Shown: positions 17,314 to 25,320 of the stretch, piece after piece
Numbering within the stretch: the stretch's first letter is position 1
Layout: each line of letters begins with the position of its first letter
Source of the DNA: a virus
Direction: 5' to 3' (one strand)
DNA length: 64,000 bases
IMG/VR virus record: IMGVR_UViG_3300042889_001503
Coordinates: 186,001-250,000 of that record
Notes under the pieces: generated by a model
Seen by the model: the letters and a program-made list of their open reading frames with translations, nothing else
Database searches by the model: none
Told to the model about the DNA's origin: nothing
Position numbers and translations under genes: made by a program

Positions 17314-17804
17314 ACAATTCTAAAGGTAGTGTCATCAATAGAATCGTCAGTAGTCTCAGAATTATAAATGTCGGTGTCAATCAAATCTCCATCCCAAACT
17401 GAGTAGTCACCCTCTTGATTCATTCCACGAGCGTAGTTAAATATATCACCTTTTTCTGAGCTATAAGTTTCAATTTGATGTCTATATGTTTGTTTAACCC
17501 ACTGAGTTTCCCACAAATACCAATCAAATTCTACTTTTTTAAATGTTGGTTTATTAAGGTTGTTGGTTAATCTATCTTCTTCAAACAAATCTTCATTCAA
17601 TTTCCAAACATTATAAATGTAATCACAATCAAGTGAGCTATCGTTACCTCTAATTCCAAGAGTCGATTCAATAGTTTCAACACCTTCTTGTAATTCATAA
17701 TCTTGGGATGATTCCAACGTTTCAAAATCAACCTCTTCCATCACCATTTTAATGAACTTAAATAGGGTTTTGTCGGGTATTGTGTCAAAGATACTTGCGC
17801 TCAT
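17310..17804 (-). CDS. hypothetical acidic protein
   Basis: 164 residues, Asp/Glu-rich, ending in SVWDGDLIDTDIYNSETTDDS. No family recognised. Third case of the shared-TTAA convergent arrangement. Confidence 0.75.
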   Translation of the reverse strand: MSASIFDTIPDKTLFKFIKMVMEEVDFETLESSQDYELQEGVETIESTLGIRGNDSSLDCDYIYNVWKLNEDLFEEDRLTNNLNKPTFKKVEFDWYLWETQWVKQTYRHQIETYSSEKGDIFNYARGMNQEGDYSVWDGDLIDTDIYNSETTDDSIDDTTFRIV

Positions 17805-17817
17805 AAAAGTTTTTTAT

Positions 17818-17827
17818 AATAAATATG
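17818..17827 (-). promoter_or_regulatory. late-type box (CATATTTATT on minus)
   Basis: 13 nt before the ATG of the 17310-17804 gene. Confidence 0.45.
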
Positions 17828-17847
17828 ACGGATTAAAAAAAAATGTC

Positions 17848-17855
17848 TATATTTG
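17848..17855 (+). promoter_or_regulatory. TATATTTG promoter
   Basis: Ends 6 nt before ATG 17862, so the mRNA would begin at or very near the start codon. Confidence 0.65.
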
Positions 17856-17861
17856 CCTCAT

Positions 17862-18593
17862 ATGGCACGACAAGCATTATATGATGATTTAGATTTAGTT
17901 TCCCGAGGTTATAGAATTAACCCCGATTGGAACAGGAATTTCCGTGAGGACCAAGATAAGGTAACCAAAGTAGTTAATGGAATTTTGGATATGAATTTAG
18001 GACCTTACATTAACCAAGAAAGAACAATGTTGTCAGAGTTTTATTTCACAAAGTATTGGGGTGTTGGGAACTATTGTTTTGTTTATAAAATGAAAGAAGA
18101 ATATAATCAAACTGAAGTTCTTATTGGGGCTATTATGGAATCAACGGATGAAGTATTAAGATGGTATGACTTGACTACTATGATTAATTTCAATATTATT
18201 ATCATCACACCACATAGAACAATTAGAAAAACTTATTTGGATTTGTTATATGAATATGTTACTATGGCGGCTAACGGTAGATTTTTCTCAGCTCAAGATG
18301 TGATTCTTAATCACCCAAGAATTCAACAAATGAAAGAATGGGTTACAAGATATAGAGAATATGATAGAGTAACAAGAAAAACTGTTTTGAGTGACCACCC
18401 ATATTCTAGAATGGAAAAAAATGGAGAACACGGTGAAATTCTACAATTAAGGTATGATGTTGATTCTAGAAAGAGAGAAACGATGAATCAATATATTGGT
18501 GGTGGACAACAAATGAGTTATTCTATAGAACAAAGACAAAGAGTTGAAAAAGAAAGTTTAATAACAAGAATAAAAAATAAAATAAAATGGTAA
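17862..18593 (+). CDS. hypothetical protein
   Basis: 243 residues from MARQALYDDLDLVSRG; a TTG nine bases earlier lies in the promoter box. The C-terminus is basic and helical (KRETMNQYIGGGQQMSYSI, then RIKNKIKW). No family recognised. Starts a + operon through the HD hydrolase. Confidence 0.75.
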   Translation: MARQALYDDLDLVSRGYRINPDWNRNFREDQDKVTKVVNGILDMNLGPYINQERTMLSEFYFTKYWGVGNYCFVYKMKEEYNQTEVLIGAIMESTDEVLRWYDLTTMINFNIIIITPHRTIRKTYLDLLYEYVTMAANGRFFSAQDVILNHPRIQQMKEWVTRYREYDRVTRKTVLSDHPYSRMEKNGEHGEILQLRYDVDSRKRETMNQYIGGGQQMSYSIEQRQRVEKESLITRIKNKIKW

Positions 18594-18595
18594 AT

Positions 18596-18799
18596 ATGCA
18601 AACATTAGTGTTTAATAGTACAGAGAAAACAGCTGTACTTAAAGAAGGGTTTAGAGGAATGGAATTACTAAACTTTAAAGATGTTCCAACAGTAAAAGTT
18701 GAGAACGGGTATTACGAGGTAATGCAAATACAAGGAGAACAAAAAGTTCCGGTGTTAAGAGTACCAATGGCGAATACGAATATGTTAATTCAAAAATAA
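18596..18799 (+). CDS. small protein, unknown
   Basis: 67 residues from MQTLVFNSTEK (an ATG nine bases earlier is possible). All-beta looking, ending in PVLRVPMANTNMLIQK. 1 nt before the HD hydrolase. Confidence 0.65.
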   Translation: MQTLVFNSTEKTAVLKEGFRGMELLNFKDVPTVKVENGYYEVMQIQGEQKVPVLRVPMANTNMLIQK

Positions 18800-18800
18800 T

Positions 18801-19316
18801 ATGAACTACGTAGATTGGTGTATTGAACAACACCGTAAAACAAATCATTTCTACGACAGATATTTGCCGTATGAATTTCACCTACGAATGGTGAACAATG
18901 TGTATGAGGATTTTCAACACCTATTAGATGAGGAGTTAAATGATTATTGTGGTAAAGCTGTTTGGGCTCACGATACAATAGAAGACACACGAGTATCTTA
19001 TAATGATGTAAAAAATCAATTAGGAGATGAAGTTGCTGATATCGTTTACGCAGTTACCAACGACAAAGGTAAGAATCGTAAAGAGAGAGCGGGAGACAGA
19101 TACTATGAGGGTATTAGAAATACTCCGGGAGCTGTGTTTGTGAAACTATGTGATAGAATTGCGAACGTTCAGTATGGTAAGATGACTAAATCTCGTATGT
19201 TTGAGATGTATAAAAAAGAAAACCCCGAGTTCATCCGTCAGTTGGGGTATGATATGAACGAGTACAATGTATATGGGGATGTGTTCCATTATTTGAATAA
19301 TTTATTTAGAGATTAA
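18801..19316 (+). CDS. HD-domain hydrolase, SpoT/MESH1-like
   Basis: 171 residues. H27, the HD pair at 57-58 (AVWAHDTIEDTRVS), ED at 61-62 and D118 (FVKLCDRIANV) match the metal-binding and catalytic positions of the RelA/SpoT N-terminal HD domain and of MESH1. Those enzymes remove the 3' pyrophosphate of (p)ppGpp. No synthetase, TGS or ACT domain is present, so this would be a stand-alone hydrolase. I infer that it could blunt the host stringent response. Another nucleotide substrate remains possible. Confidence 0.82.
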   Translation: MNYVDWCIEQHRKTNHFYDRYLPYEFHLRMVNNVYEDFQHLLDEELNDYCGKAVWAHDTIEDTRVSYNDVKNQLGDEVADIVYAVTNDKGKNRKERAGDRYYEGIRNTPGAVFVKLCDRIANVQYGKMTKSRMFEMYKKENPEFIRQLGYDMNEYNVYGDVFHYLNNLFRD

Positions 19317-19320
19317 AAAT

Positions 19321-19569
19321 ATGGAAGATTTATTAAAGTTTGTATTTAGATTTGTGTTATGGATGGCTTGGTTTACGACCACAATTATTGGTCTTAATCT
19401 TCTTAATCAAAAAGTTGATTGGCAAAACTATTTGGGTGTTTTTATCCTTTGTCTATCTCTATTGTGTGTTGTTTATTATGTTAAAAATAATTTCCACACA
19501 CTATTAAATGTTGTAAAAGATAATTTATCAAAAATGGTGGTGTATTTAAAAAAAATGTTTAAAAAATAA
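19321..19569 (+). CDS. small membrane protein
   Basis: 82 residues, two hydrophobic helices (about 8-26 and 36-54) and a basic tail. Resembles the neighbour at 19575 in layout (start E/S-LLKF). Confidence 0.75.
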   Translation: MEDLLKFVFRFVLWMAWFTTTIIGLNLLNQKVDWQNYLGVFILCLSLLCVVYYVKNNFHTLLNVVKDNLSKMVVYLKKMFKK

Positions 19570-19574
19570 AAGAT

Positions 19575-19805
19575 ATGAAAAGTTTATTAAAGTTTTTAGG
19601 AGTATTAGTTGTGTTGTTTGTTTGGGTTGAATTGATTAACTTATCGTTCTATCTTATGGATTTATCTGACACCTATATTTTCTATGGTGGGGTTTTATTG
19701 TTGGCGTTGATAACAGTTGGACCAATCCTTTATTTTGGGGATAACATTGTAATGTTCTTGAAGAATATGAAAGGTGTTTTTAGTAGTGAGGAAAAAAAAG
19801 AATAA
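19575..19805 (+). CDS. small membrane protein
   Basis: 76 residues with N-terminal helix KFLGVLVVLFVWVELI and a second helix VLLLALITVGPILYF. Possibly an ancient duplicate of the preceding gene. Confidence 0.75.
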   Translation: MKSLLKFLGVLVVLFVWVELINLSFYLMDLSDTYIFYGGVLLLALITVGPILYFGDNIVMFLKNMKGVFSSEEKKE

Positions 19806-19833
19806 AAAAAATTGTATGTTAAACAAAATTGAG

Positions 19834-19841
19834 TATCTTTG
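19834..19841 (+). promoter_or_regulatory. TATCTTTG promoter
   Basis: 39 nt before ATG 19881; TTG at about 19812 fits the -33 element. Confidence 0.75.
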
Positions 19842-19880
19842 TACTCTAATTAAAAAATAATAATTTAAAAAAGTAAAAAA

Positions 19881-20720
19881 ATGAAAAGAATTTTAGCGAT
19901 TGTGGGTGTAGTGGTATTGTTTTTAGCAGTATTTAATTCGTGTGAAGTAATTGATGCAGGACACGTAGGGGTTAAAGTTGATATGTATGGTTCCGGTAAA
20001 GGTGTCAATAACGTAACAGCGTGTACAGGATGGGTATTTTATAATCCTGTTACAACAAAGGTTTATGAGTTTCCAACTTTTATCCAACACAAAGAGTATA
20101 AGAATACTGAGGATGGGGACAACTCTTTCACGGTTAATACAAAAGATGGTTCCGAGTTCAGAGTATCTCCTATCTTAAACTACTCTGTAAGTGCCGATAA
20201 AGCTCCTTCAATCTTTGCGAAGTATAGAAGAACGTTACCGGAGTTAGAGGAAGGTTTCTTAAAGACGGCTATTTACGACGCATTCCGATTGGCGACCAAT
20301 AAGTATACCGCAGAACAATTAATCTCTAATAGAGCACTGTTTGAAGTTGAAGTAAGAAAGTTGTTAGAATCACAGGTTGTTAAAGAAGGATTTATTGTGA
20401 ATCAATTTACGTCTAATTTAGAATACCCAACATCGTTCAAGAATGCAATTAACGCTAAGAACAACGCGGTACAGGCGGCATTAACCGCGGAGAATCAAGT
20501 ACAGACTGCGACAGCTCAAGCTAAGATTAAAGTGGCGAAAGCACAAGGGGACGCTGAGGCTTTGTTAACAAACGCAAGAGCTGAGGCAGAATCAAACAAG
20601 TTGAGACAATCTACTTTAACACCAATGTTGTTACAACAACAATGGATTGAGAAATGGGATGGAGCACTTCCAAGTACTCAATTGGCTTCCGGAGCAAACA
20701 CAATGTACGGATTAAAATAA
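19881..20720 (+). CDS. SPFH/Band 7 (prohibitin-like) lipoprotein
   Basis: 279 residues. An N-terminal hydrophobic helix ends in VFNSC (lipobox-like, C21). The SPFH domain starts at DAGHVGVKVDMYGS and continues through GWVFYNPVTTKVYEFPTF and LKTAIYDAFR. A long helix (NNAVQAALTAENQVQTATAQ, then AKAQGDAEA) is the typical flotillin/prohibitin coiled coil, with LLQQQWIEKWDGALP at the C-terminus. Family members form membrane rings that scaffold or inhibit proteases such as FtsH. A role in the host envelope during infection is inferred. Confidence 0.85.
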   Translation: MKRILAIVGVVVLFLAVFNSCEVIDAGHVGVKVDMYGSGKGVNNVTACTGWVFYNPVTTKVYEFPTFIQHKEYKNTEDGDNSFTVNTKDGSEFRVSPILNYSVSADKAPSIFAKYRRTLPELEEGFLKTAIYDAFRLATNKYTAEQLISNRALFEVEVRKLLESQVVKEGFIVNQFTSNLEYPTSFKNAINAKNNAVQAALTAENQVQTATAQAKIKVAKAQGDAEALLTNARAEAESNKLRQSTLTPMLLQQQWIEKWDGALPSTQLASGANTMYGLK

Positions 20721-20730
20721 TATTAATAAT

Positions 20731-20761
20731 GGAAAAGGGGTGAGATAATTACTCCTTTTCC
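20731..20761 (+). terminator. stem-loop after the SPFH gene
   Basis: GGAAAAGG / CCTTTTCC stem. The downstream sequence is A-rich rather than T-rich, so it may be an mRNA-stabilising hairpin or weak terminator. Confidence 0.5.
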
Positions 20762-20783
20762 TATAATAAAATAAAAAAAAATT

Positions 20784-21143
20784 ATGTTAGGATTAGTATT
20801 GGTAGGATTATTGATTATAGATTTAATTCTCTTCGTGTCGTTTGAGTTAGTCAACATTAACGTATGTGGGTACCCACCAAAAGATGAGGATGTTTTAGAG
20901 TTCCTTGAGAAAGTTAAAAAAAGTAACCCATCACTTTTAGATGGTGCTAAACCGGATAGTATGTTACGTTCAAATGGTAACCCGTTTATCTCAAATAGTT
21001 TAAAAACTGTTTTAATGGGTTGTTATATTAATGATGTCGGTACAATACCAAGATGGTATAAGTCGTATGGTGAGATTCAAAAATTATATGTTGAGTTGGG
21101 TGCGAATAGTAGTAAAACAAAAAAAGAAAAATTAGGATTATGA
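20784..21143 (+). CDS. membrane-anchored protein, tandem paralogue A
   Basis: 119 residues; membrane helix at 2-22, then YPPKDEDVLEFLEK, YINDVGTIPRWYKS and a C-terminal KEKLGL. These three blocks recur in the next gene, showing a tandem duplication. Function unknown. Confidence 0.78.
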   Translation: MLGLVLVGLLIIDLILFVSFELVNINVCGYPPKDEDVLEFLEKVKKSNPSLLDGAKPDSMLRSNGNPFISNSLKTVLMGCYINDVGTIPRWYKSYGEIQKLYVELGANSSKTKKEKLGL

Positions 21144-21508
21144 TAACACTTTTAGTAATATTAGTAATTATTGTGTCAATAGTTTTAGTGGCGGTGGAAA
21201 TAGTTAATTTATTTGAATTTGGTATACCCCCAAACGATTCTGACATTTTAGAGATGGTGGAAAAGTATGAGGTTGAGTACGAGGTAGATAAAAAATGGAA
21301 CGATAAGTTTAAACTTAAAGCTTCTTATAGGTCAAACACTCCTAATATAAATCAAACACAGTATAGTATTATATTTCCATACTACATAAGTGATGTAGGT
21401 TTAGTACCAATTTGGTATAAATCCACAAAAATAATTGAACAATTATTTAAAGACAAAATTGCAAAGTCTAAGTATAAAATAACAACAAGAGAAAAATTAG
21501 GATTATGA
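21140..21508 (+). CDS. membrane-anchored protein, tandem paralogue B
   Basis: 122 residues; helix at 2-22, then IPPNDSDILEMVEK, YISDVGLVPIWYKS and REKLGL. Overlaps both neighbours by 4 nt (ATGA). Confidence 0.78.
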   Translation: MITLLVILVIIVSIVLVAVEIVNLFEFGIPPNDSDILEMVEKYEVEYEVDKKWNDKFKLKASYRSNTPNINQTQYSIIFPYYISDVGLVPIWYKSTKIIEQLFKDKIAKSKYKITTREKLGL

Positions 21509-22062
21509 GATTAAATAAAAATTCAGTTAGTTCAAGACTATACAAATGGTTTTATGGTGTTAGTGAATACCAAGGGTTACCAAACAACTTATGTCCATAC
21601 TTTTGGAAAGTAGTGTTGATGTATTTAACAATCATTCCATACACATTAATATCAATCCCGGTGGTTGTTTATGATTTGTTTGATAAAAATTATAGCAATG
21701 GGGATAGAAAGACCGGTGAAAGATTAGGTATTAGTGTTGGTGTTTACATTGCATTATTTATTCTTGCGACTTTAATCTCGGCAATACTTGCCTTATTCAT
21801 TAAAGTTGAGAAAAACACTTTGTTTGAATTTTTGGTAGTTGGTGGTTGTTTATTTTGGACAGGTCTTATTGTTATCGGAGTGATTGAAGGTGTTAAACAT
21901 TTGAGAGAATATTCTACAACTGATAAGTCCTATTATTCTGAAACAGAAAAGAAATGGATTTATGAAAAAACCAAAGTTAATCTAACTACAGAATTTATTA
22001 AGGCGAAGTATAATAAATATTGTCCTAAGATTGATTGGGTTAGTAATGAATCAAAAGATTAA
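21505..22062 (+). CDS. multi-spanning membrane protein
   Basis: 185 residues with three to four hydrophobic segments (about 35-52, 70-90, 103-125). Unrecognised. Co-transcribed with the two paralogues by 4-nt overlaps. Confidence 0.75.
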   Translation: MRLNKNSVSSRLYKWFYGVSEYQGLPNNLCPYFWKVVLMYLTIIPYTLISIPVVVYDLFDKNYSNGDRKTGERLGISVGVYIALFILATLISAILALFIKVEKNTLFEFLVVGGCLFWTGLIVIGVIEGVKHLREYSTTDKSYYSETEKKWIYEKTKVNLTTEFIKAKYNKYCPKIDWVSNESKD

Positions 22063-22348
22063 TTACTTTAAAAAAATGTTGGAACACCAACACCCTAACC
22101 TCTATCATAGAGTTGGTATTAGTGCTGAGTTAGTCTCTAACTATTATCAATGTCGAGGGGTGGATGGTAGAATGAGAGCGGAACTTAATTATATCCCACA
22201 AAAATGTGAAATTGTAATTTCATTTCCCAATGTTGATTCATTATATTACGATATGTGTTTTTATGTGGATTATCTATGGGGTGGAAACGTTGATGTAATA
22301 GCTTCATTTGATTTTAACGGAACTAATCATTTTAAATTTACAGTATAA
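22046..22348 (+). CDS. small protein, unknown
   Basis: 100 residues from MNQKINYFKKMLEHQHPNLY, overlapping the previous gene by 17 nt. A Tyr-rich beta segment (LYYDMCFYVDYLWGGN). No family recognised. Confidence 0.7.
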   Translation: MNQKINYFKKMLEHQHPNLYHRVGISAELVSNYYQCRGVDGRMRAELNYIPQKCEIVISFPNVDSLYYDMCFYVDYLWGGNVDVIASFDFNGTNHFKFTV

Positions 22349-22353
22349 AAAAC

Positions 22354-22377
22354 CCTCATTATGGAGGGTTTTTTTAT
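22354..22377. terminator. terminator between convergent genes
   Basis: CCCTC / GGAGGG stem with A-run and T-run. Confidence 0.8.
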
Positions 22378-22961
22378 ATCTTATATTTTGTAAAGTCAGT
22401 TGAAGTTGGTTTTTCATTTTTGAAGTAATATACTTCTATCTTCCCATCATAGTTAATTGTTTTTCTATATGCTGTTGGAACGGTTGCTCCGGACGGTAAC
22501 TTAATTGATTTTGGACCGAAGATACATCTGATTTCAACTACAACTACTTTATGTGTTTTTGATAGTTCTCGTTCTCTTACTTCAAGTAATCTCCACGTTG
22601 TTCTGTTAAGGTTCTCTTGTTGTAGAGAACAATTCAGGTAAGTGAATGTTTTGAATAGAGTTTCTTTATCACAATTAAAGTCGGCCGCGGGAGCTAAATG
22701 ACCTTTATCGTAAGGGTTTTTTTCGTAATCTTTAGCGTCAGATGTTTTAATTGAATCACAAACATAAAAGTCCATCCCGGTTCTTGACGCAGTTCCATTT
22801 GGACATTGAACGGTGTAACGAATAAATTTAGGTTGTTCCAACTTCTCTGAATATACAATCTCAAACATTGGTGTTTTAACCACAATACTATCTCTTAATA
22901 CTTTTTGTGAAAATGATGTGAATGTGATTAGGGTAATTAATACTAATAAAATGTTTTTCAT
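22374..22961 (-). CDS. secreted DNA/RNA non-specific endonuclease (NUC1 / EndoG type)
   Basis: 195 residues. A signal peptide (MKNILLVLITLITFTSFSQ) precedes the beta-beta-alpha-metal nuclease domain: DKGHLAPAAD at 85-94 matches the DRGH motif with H88 as general base, and YLNCSLQQENLNRTTWRLLE supplies the downstream Asn and Glu of the Mg site. Arg is replaced by Lys in DRGH. Such enzymes cut DNA and RNA without sequence specificity. The signal peptide suggests periplasmic or extracellular action, for example degrading host or competitor DNA or extracellular DNA (inference). Confidence 0.88.
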   Translation of the reverse strand: MKNILLVLITLITFTSFSQKVLRDSIVVKTPMFEIVYSEKLEQPKFIRYTVQCPNGTASRTGMDFYVCDSIKTSDAKDYEKNPYDKGHLAPAADFNCDKETLFKTFTYLNCSLQQENLNRTTWRLLEVRERELSKTHKVVVVEIRCIFGPKSIKLPSGATVPTAYRKTINYDGKIEVYYFKNEKPTSTDFTKYKI

Positions 22962-22974
22962 AATAATGTTTTAC

Positions 22975-22984
22975 TATAAATATC
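22975..22984 (-). promoter_or_regulatory. late-type box (GATATTTATA on minus)
   Basis: 13 nt before the NUC1-like ATG. Confidence 0.55.
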
Positions 22985-23005
22985 GTAACCATTATTTGTT
23001 TTTGT

Positions 23006-23015
23006 TATATTTATA
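23006..23015 (+). promoter_or_regulatory. late-type box TATATTTATA
   Basis: 5 nt before ATG 23021; forms a divergent pair with the box at 22975. Confidence 0.6.
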
Positions 23016-23020
23016 GAGGT

Positions 23021-24613
23021 ATGAAATTATTAGAAAGTATAAAACAAATTATTACTGAGGCTTCAAAGAAAAAAATCTTAATGGATAAGATTGGTTTTAA
23101 TGAGGATAATGCTGACCTATTAGATAAATTGTGTGGTCCGTTATCGGTTTGGATGGCAAAAAAAATGATGGAGTTCCAACAATATAGTAGTGGAAGGTTG
23201 GGTAATCAAGTAAAAACGGGTTCTGAATTAATAGACCAAATGAATAACAATGGTGTTTTAAGAATGAAACAGAGTGGTATCCAATCTATTATGGATTGGG
23301 TTCGGGTTGGTTTAAACGGTAATTTGGGCGAATATAAAGATTTACCTTTTGTTGACTTGGTTTTACAGTCAAAAGAATGGCACGATAATTTGGAAATTGG
23401 ACAGGGTGATATTAATTATAAAGAACAAAACCCAACTATATTAGATTTCACTGATGAAAATGGAAATGGGTTTTATTGGGCTGATTTGAATACAAAAAAC
23501 TCATCAGAAGAATGTAATAGAATGGGACATTGTGGAAGAAGTTCTTATGGATATCTTTATTCATTAAGACAAGTAATTCCGATTAACAACAAATATAAAT
23601 TAAACAAATCAGTTCTAACTGCGGCAATTGGTGAGGATGGTATTATGTATCAGTTGAAGGGTGTTAAGAACTCAAAACCAAAAGATGAATACCATCAATA
23701 CATTCAACCGTTATTCTATGTGTTAGGTGGTGAAGGTGAAGAAGATGATTATCTAATTCAAGGTTTTGGAACGGAGTACGCATCTGAACAGGATTTTAAA
23801 TTGTCTGACTTACCGGAACAAACAATCAAAGAATTGTATCAAAATAGACCGGAGTTGTTCTCGTCAAGACCTATGCAACGATTGTTAGATAAGATGGGTA
23901 TTATTGAAATGGAACCATTACCAACAGGATTCTCATTAGAAATTAAACCTGAGGATTTTGATGATTATGTTGATGGATGTACCTATCGTACTTATACTAA
24001 TAGAACAACCGGAAAACAAACAAGAACAAGTATTTTTGTTGAAATAATGGCTGGTGATGCTTGGGATTTGTGGAATCAAGACGGTTACGAAGATTTTGGT
24101 AGTTATTTCCAATATACAGTAGACAAACCAACCGAAGAAAGATTGTGGGATATTGTTAGAAAAATGGCAGAAAGAGATGGTGTTGAATTAGATGAGGATT
24201 TAGATTTAGAAGATTCTATCAAACAAGTGGATGATGATTGGGAAATAAGAAATGCTATTGGTGGTGCGATAAATGATGCTGACGCAAATGATTATGTAGA
24301 TTTTCTACAGAAAGAAATTGAGTCGGCGTTAGAGTTTTATGGTAATGTATATGAATTTAATGACACCGGAGCCAAAATTCAAGTCGATTTAGCTAATTTA
24401 GTTGATATTGATGAAGGTTGGGTTGATGAAATATTTGAAAATCATATGAATAGGGATGGTAAGTATGATTTAGAAGGAATATTTAATGAATTATTATCTG
24501 AAAGTCATATTGATAAACCTGACTTTGACCCCGATGACAGATGGTATCCATCACCTGATGATAGTGTTGTAAATGAAAATGTTAATTATAGATTAGATGA
24601 TATAAGTATATGA
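23021..24613 (+). CDS. large helical-leader protein
   Basis: 530 residues. Leader MKLLESIKQIITEASKKK, with I-T-E at 11-13. The first half contains FYWADLNTKNSSEECNRMGHCGRSSYG, then LTAAIGEDGIMYQLKGVKNSKP. The pattern (Cys-x-x-Met-Gly-His-Cys-Gly followed by a beta-hairpin) recalls PcfJ-like and related phage proteins, but the link is weak. The C-terminal half is very acidic. Catalytic function unknown. Four nt overlap with the glycosyltransferase. Confidence 0.75.
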   Translation: MKLLESIKQIITEASKKKILMDKIGFNEDNADLLDKLCGPLSVWMAKKMMEFQQYSSGRLGNQVKTGSELIDQMNNNGVLRMKQSGIQSIMDWVRVGLNGNLGEYKDLPFVDLVLQSKEWHDNLEIGQGDINYKEQNPTILDFTDENGNGFYWADLNTKNSSEECNRMGHCGRSSYGYLYSLRQVIPINNKYKLNKSVLTAAIGEDGIMYQLKGVKNSKPKDEYHQYIQPLFYVLGGEGEEDDYLIQGFGTEYASEQDFKLSDLPEQTIKELYQNRPELFSSRPMQRLLDKMGIIEMEPLPTGFSLEIKPEDFDDYVDGCTYRTYTNRTTGKQTRTSIFVEIMAGDAWDLWNQDGYEDFGSYFQYTVDKPTEERLWDIVRKMAERDGVELDEDLDLEDSIKQVDDDWEIRNAIGGAINDADANDYVDFLQKEIESALEFYGNVYEFNDTGAKIQVDLANLVDIDEGWVDEIFENHMNRDGKYDLEGIFNELLSESHIDKPDFDPDDRWYPSPDDSVVNENVNYRLDDISI

Positions 24614-25320
24614 GTTTAAGTAAGGATTTAACAATTGTAATCCCCTGTAAAAATGAGGGATTAATCATAAAGAAAACTTTAGGATTGTTAAACTTGCAAA
24701 ATAATATTAAAGGTGTAAATGTAATGGTTGCCGATTCTTCAACGGACGATGGATTCACACAGAAATGTATTCTTGGTTCATACCATACCAACATCAATGT
24801 AAAAATAGTTAAAGGGGGATTTCCGGCTGAAGCCAGAAACAATGGTGTCAAAAAGATAAAAACTCCTTATGTTTTATTTTTGGATGCCGACATATTCATC
24901 AACCAATATTGTTTATTAAATTGTATGGTTGAAGTTATGAAAGAAAATGATTATCATTTGTCAACAACTAAAATGAGAACTGACGATGGTGATTACAATT
25001 ATGTGTACAAATCATTTGATGTTATCCAATACTTAACCAAATTCTCCACACCCTTTGCGGTTGGAGGATTTATGTTATTTAATTTAGAGGAATTCAATTC
25101 ATTGGGAGGATTTAATCCGGATGACAAGTTCGCTGAGGATTATCATTTAAGTTCAAAAATAAAACCAAATAAGTTTTATGTGGCAAACAAAATTGTTTAT
25201 ACCACATCAAGACGATTCAAGAACAAAGGTTTATTCTATATGGTTAAGATGATGATTAAATCTTGGTTTAATAGAAATAATGATGAGTTCTTCACAAAGG
25301 AACATAATTACTGGACATAA
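24610..25320 (+). CDS. GT2 family glycosyltransferase
   Basis: 236 residues. TIVIPCKNEG at 8-17, VADSSTDDG near 40, DAD at 92-94 (the metal/nucleotide-sugar DxD) and AEDYHLSSKI near 175 (the ED general-base region) match GT-A fold family 2. No C-terminal membrane helices. It would add a sugar to DNA, to a virion protein or to a host envelope molecule; the acceptor cannot be read. Adjacent phosphoesterase overlaps by 1 nt. Confidence 0.87.
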   Translation: MSLSKDLTIVIPCKNEGLIIKKTLGLLNLQNNIKGVNVMVADSSTDDGFTQKCILGSYHTNINVKIVKGGFPAEARNNGVKKIKTPYVLFLDADIFINQYCLLNCMVEVMKENDYHLSTTKMRTDDGDYNYVYKSFDVIQYLTKFSTPFAVGGFMLFNLEEFNSLGGFNPDDKFAEDYHLSSKIKPNKFYVANKIVYTTSRRFKNKGLFYMVKMMIKSWFNRNNDEFFTKEHNYWT

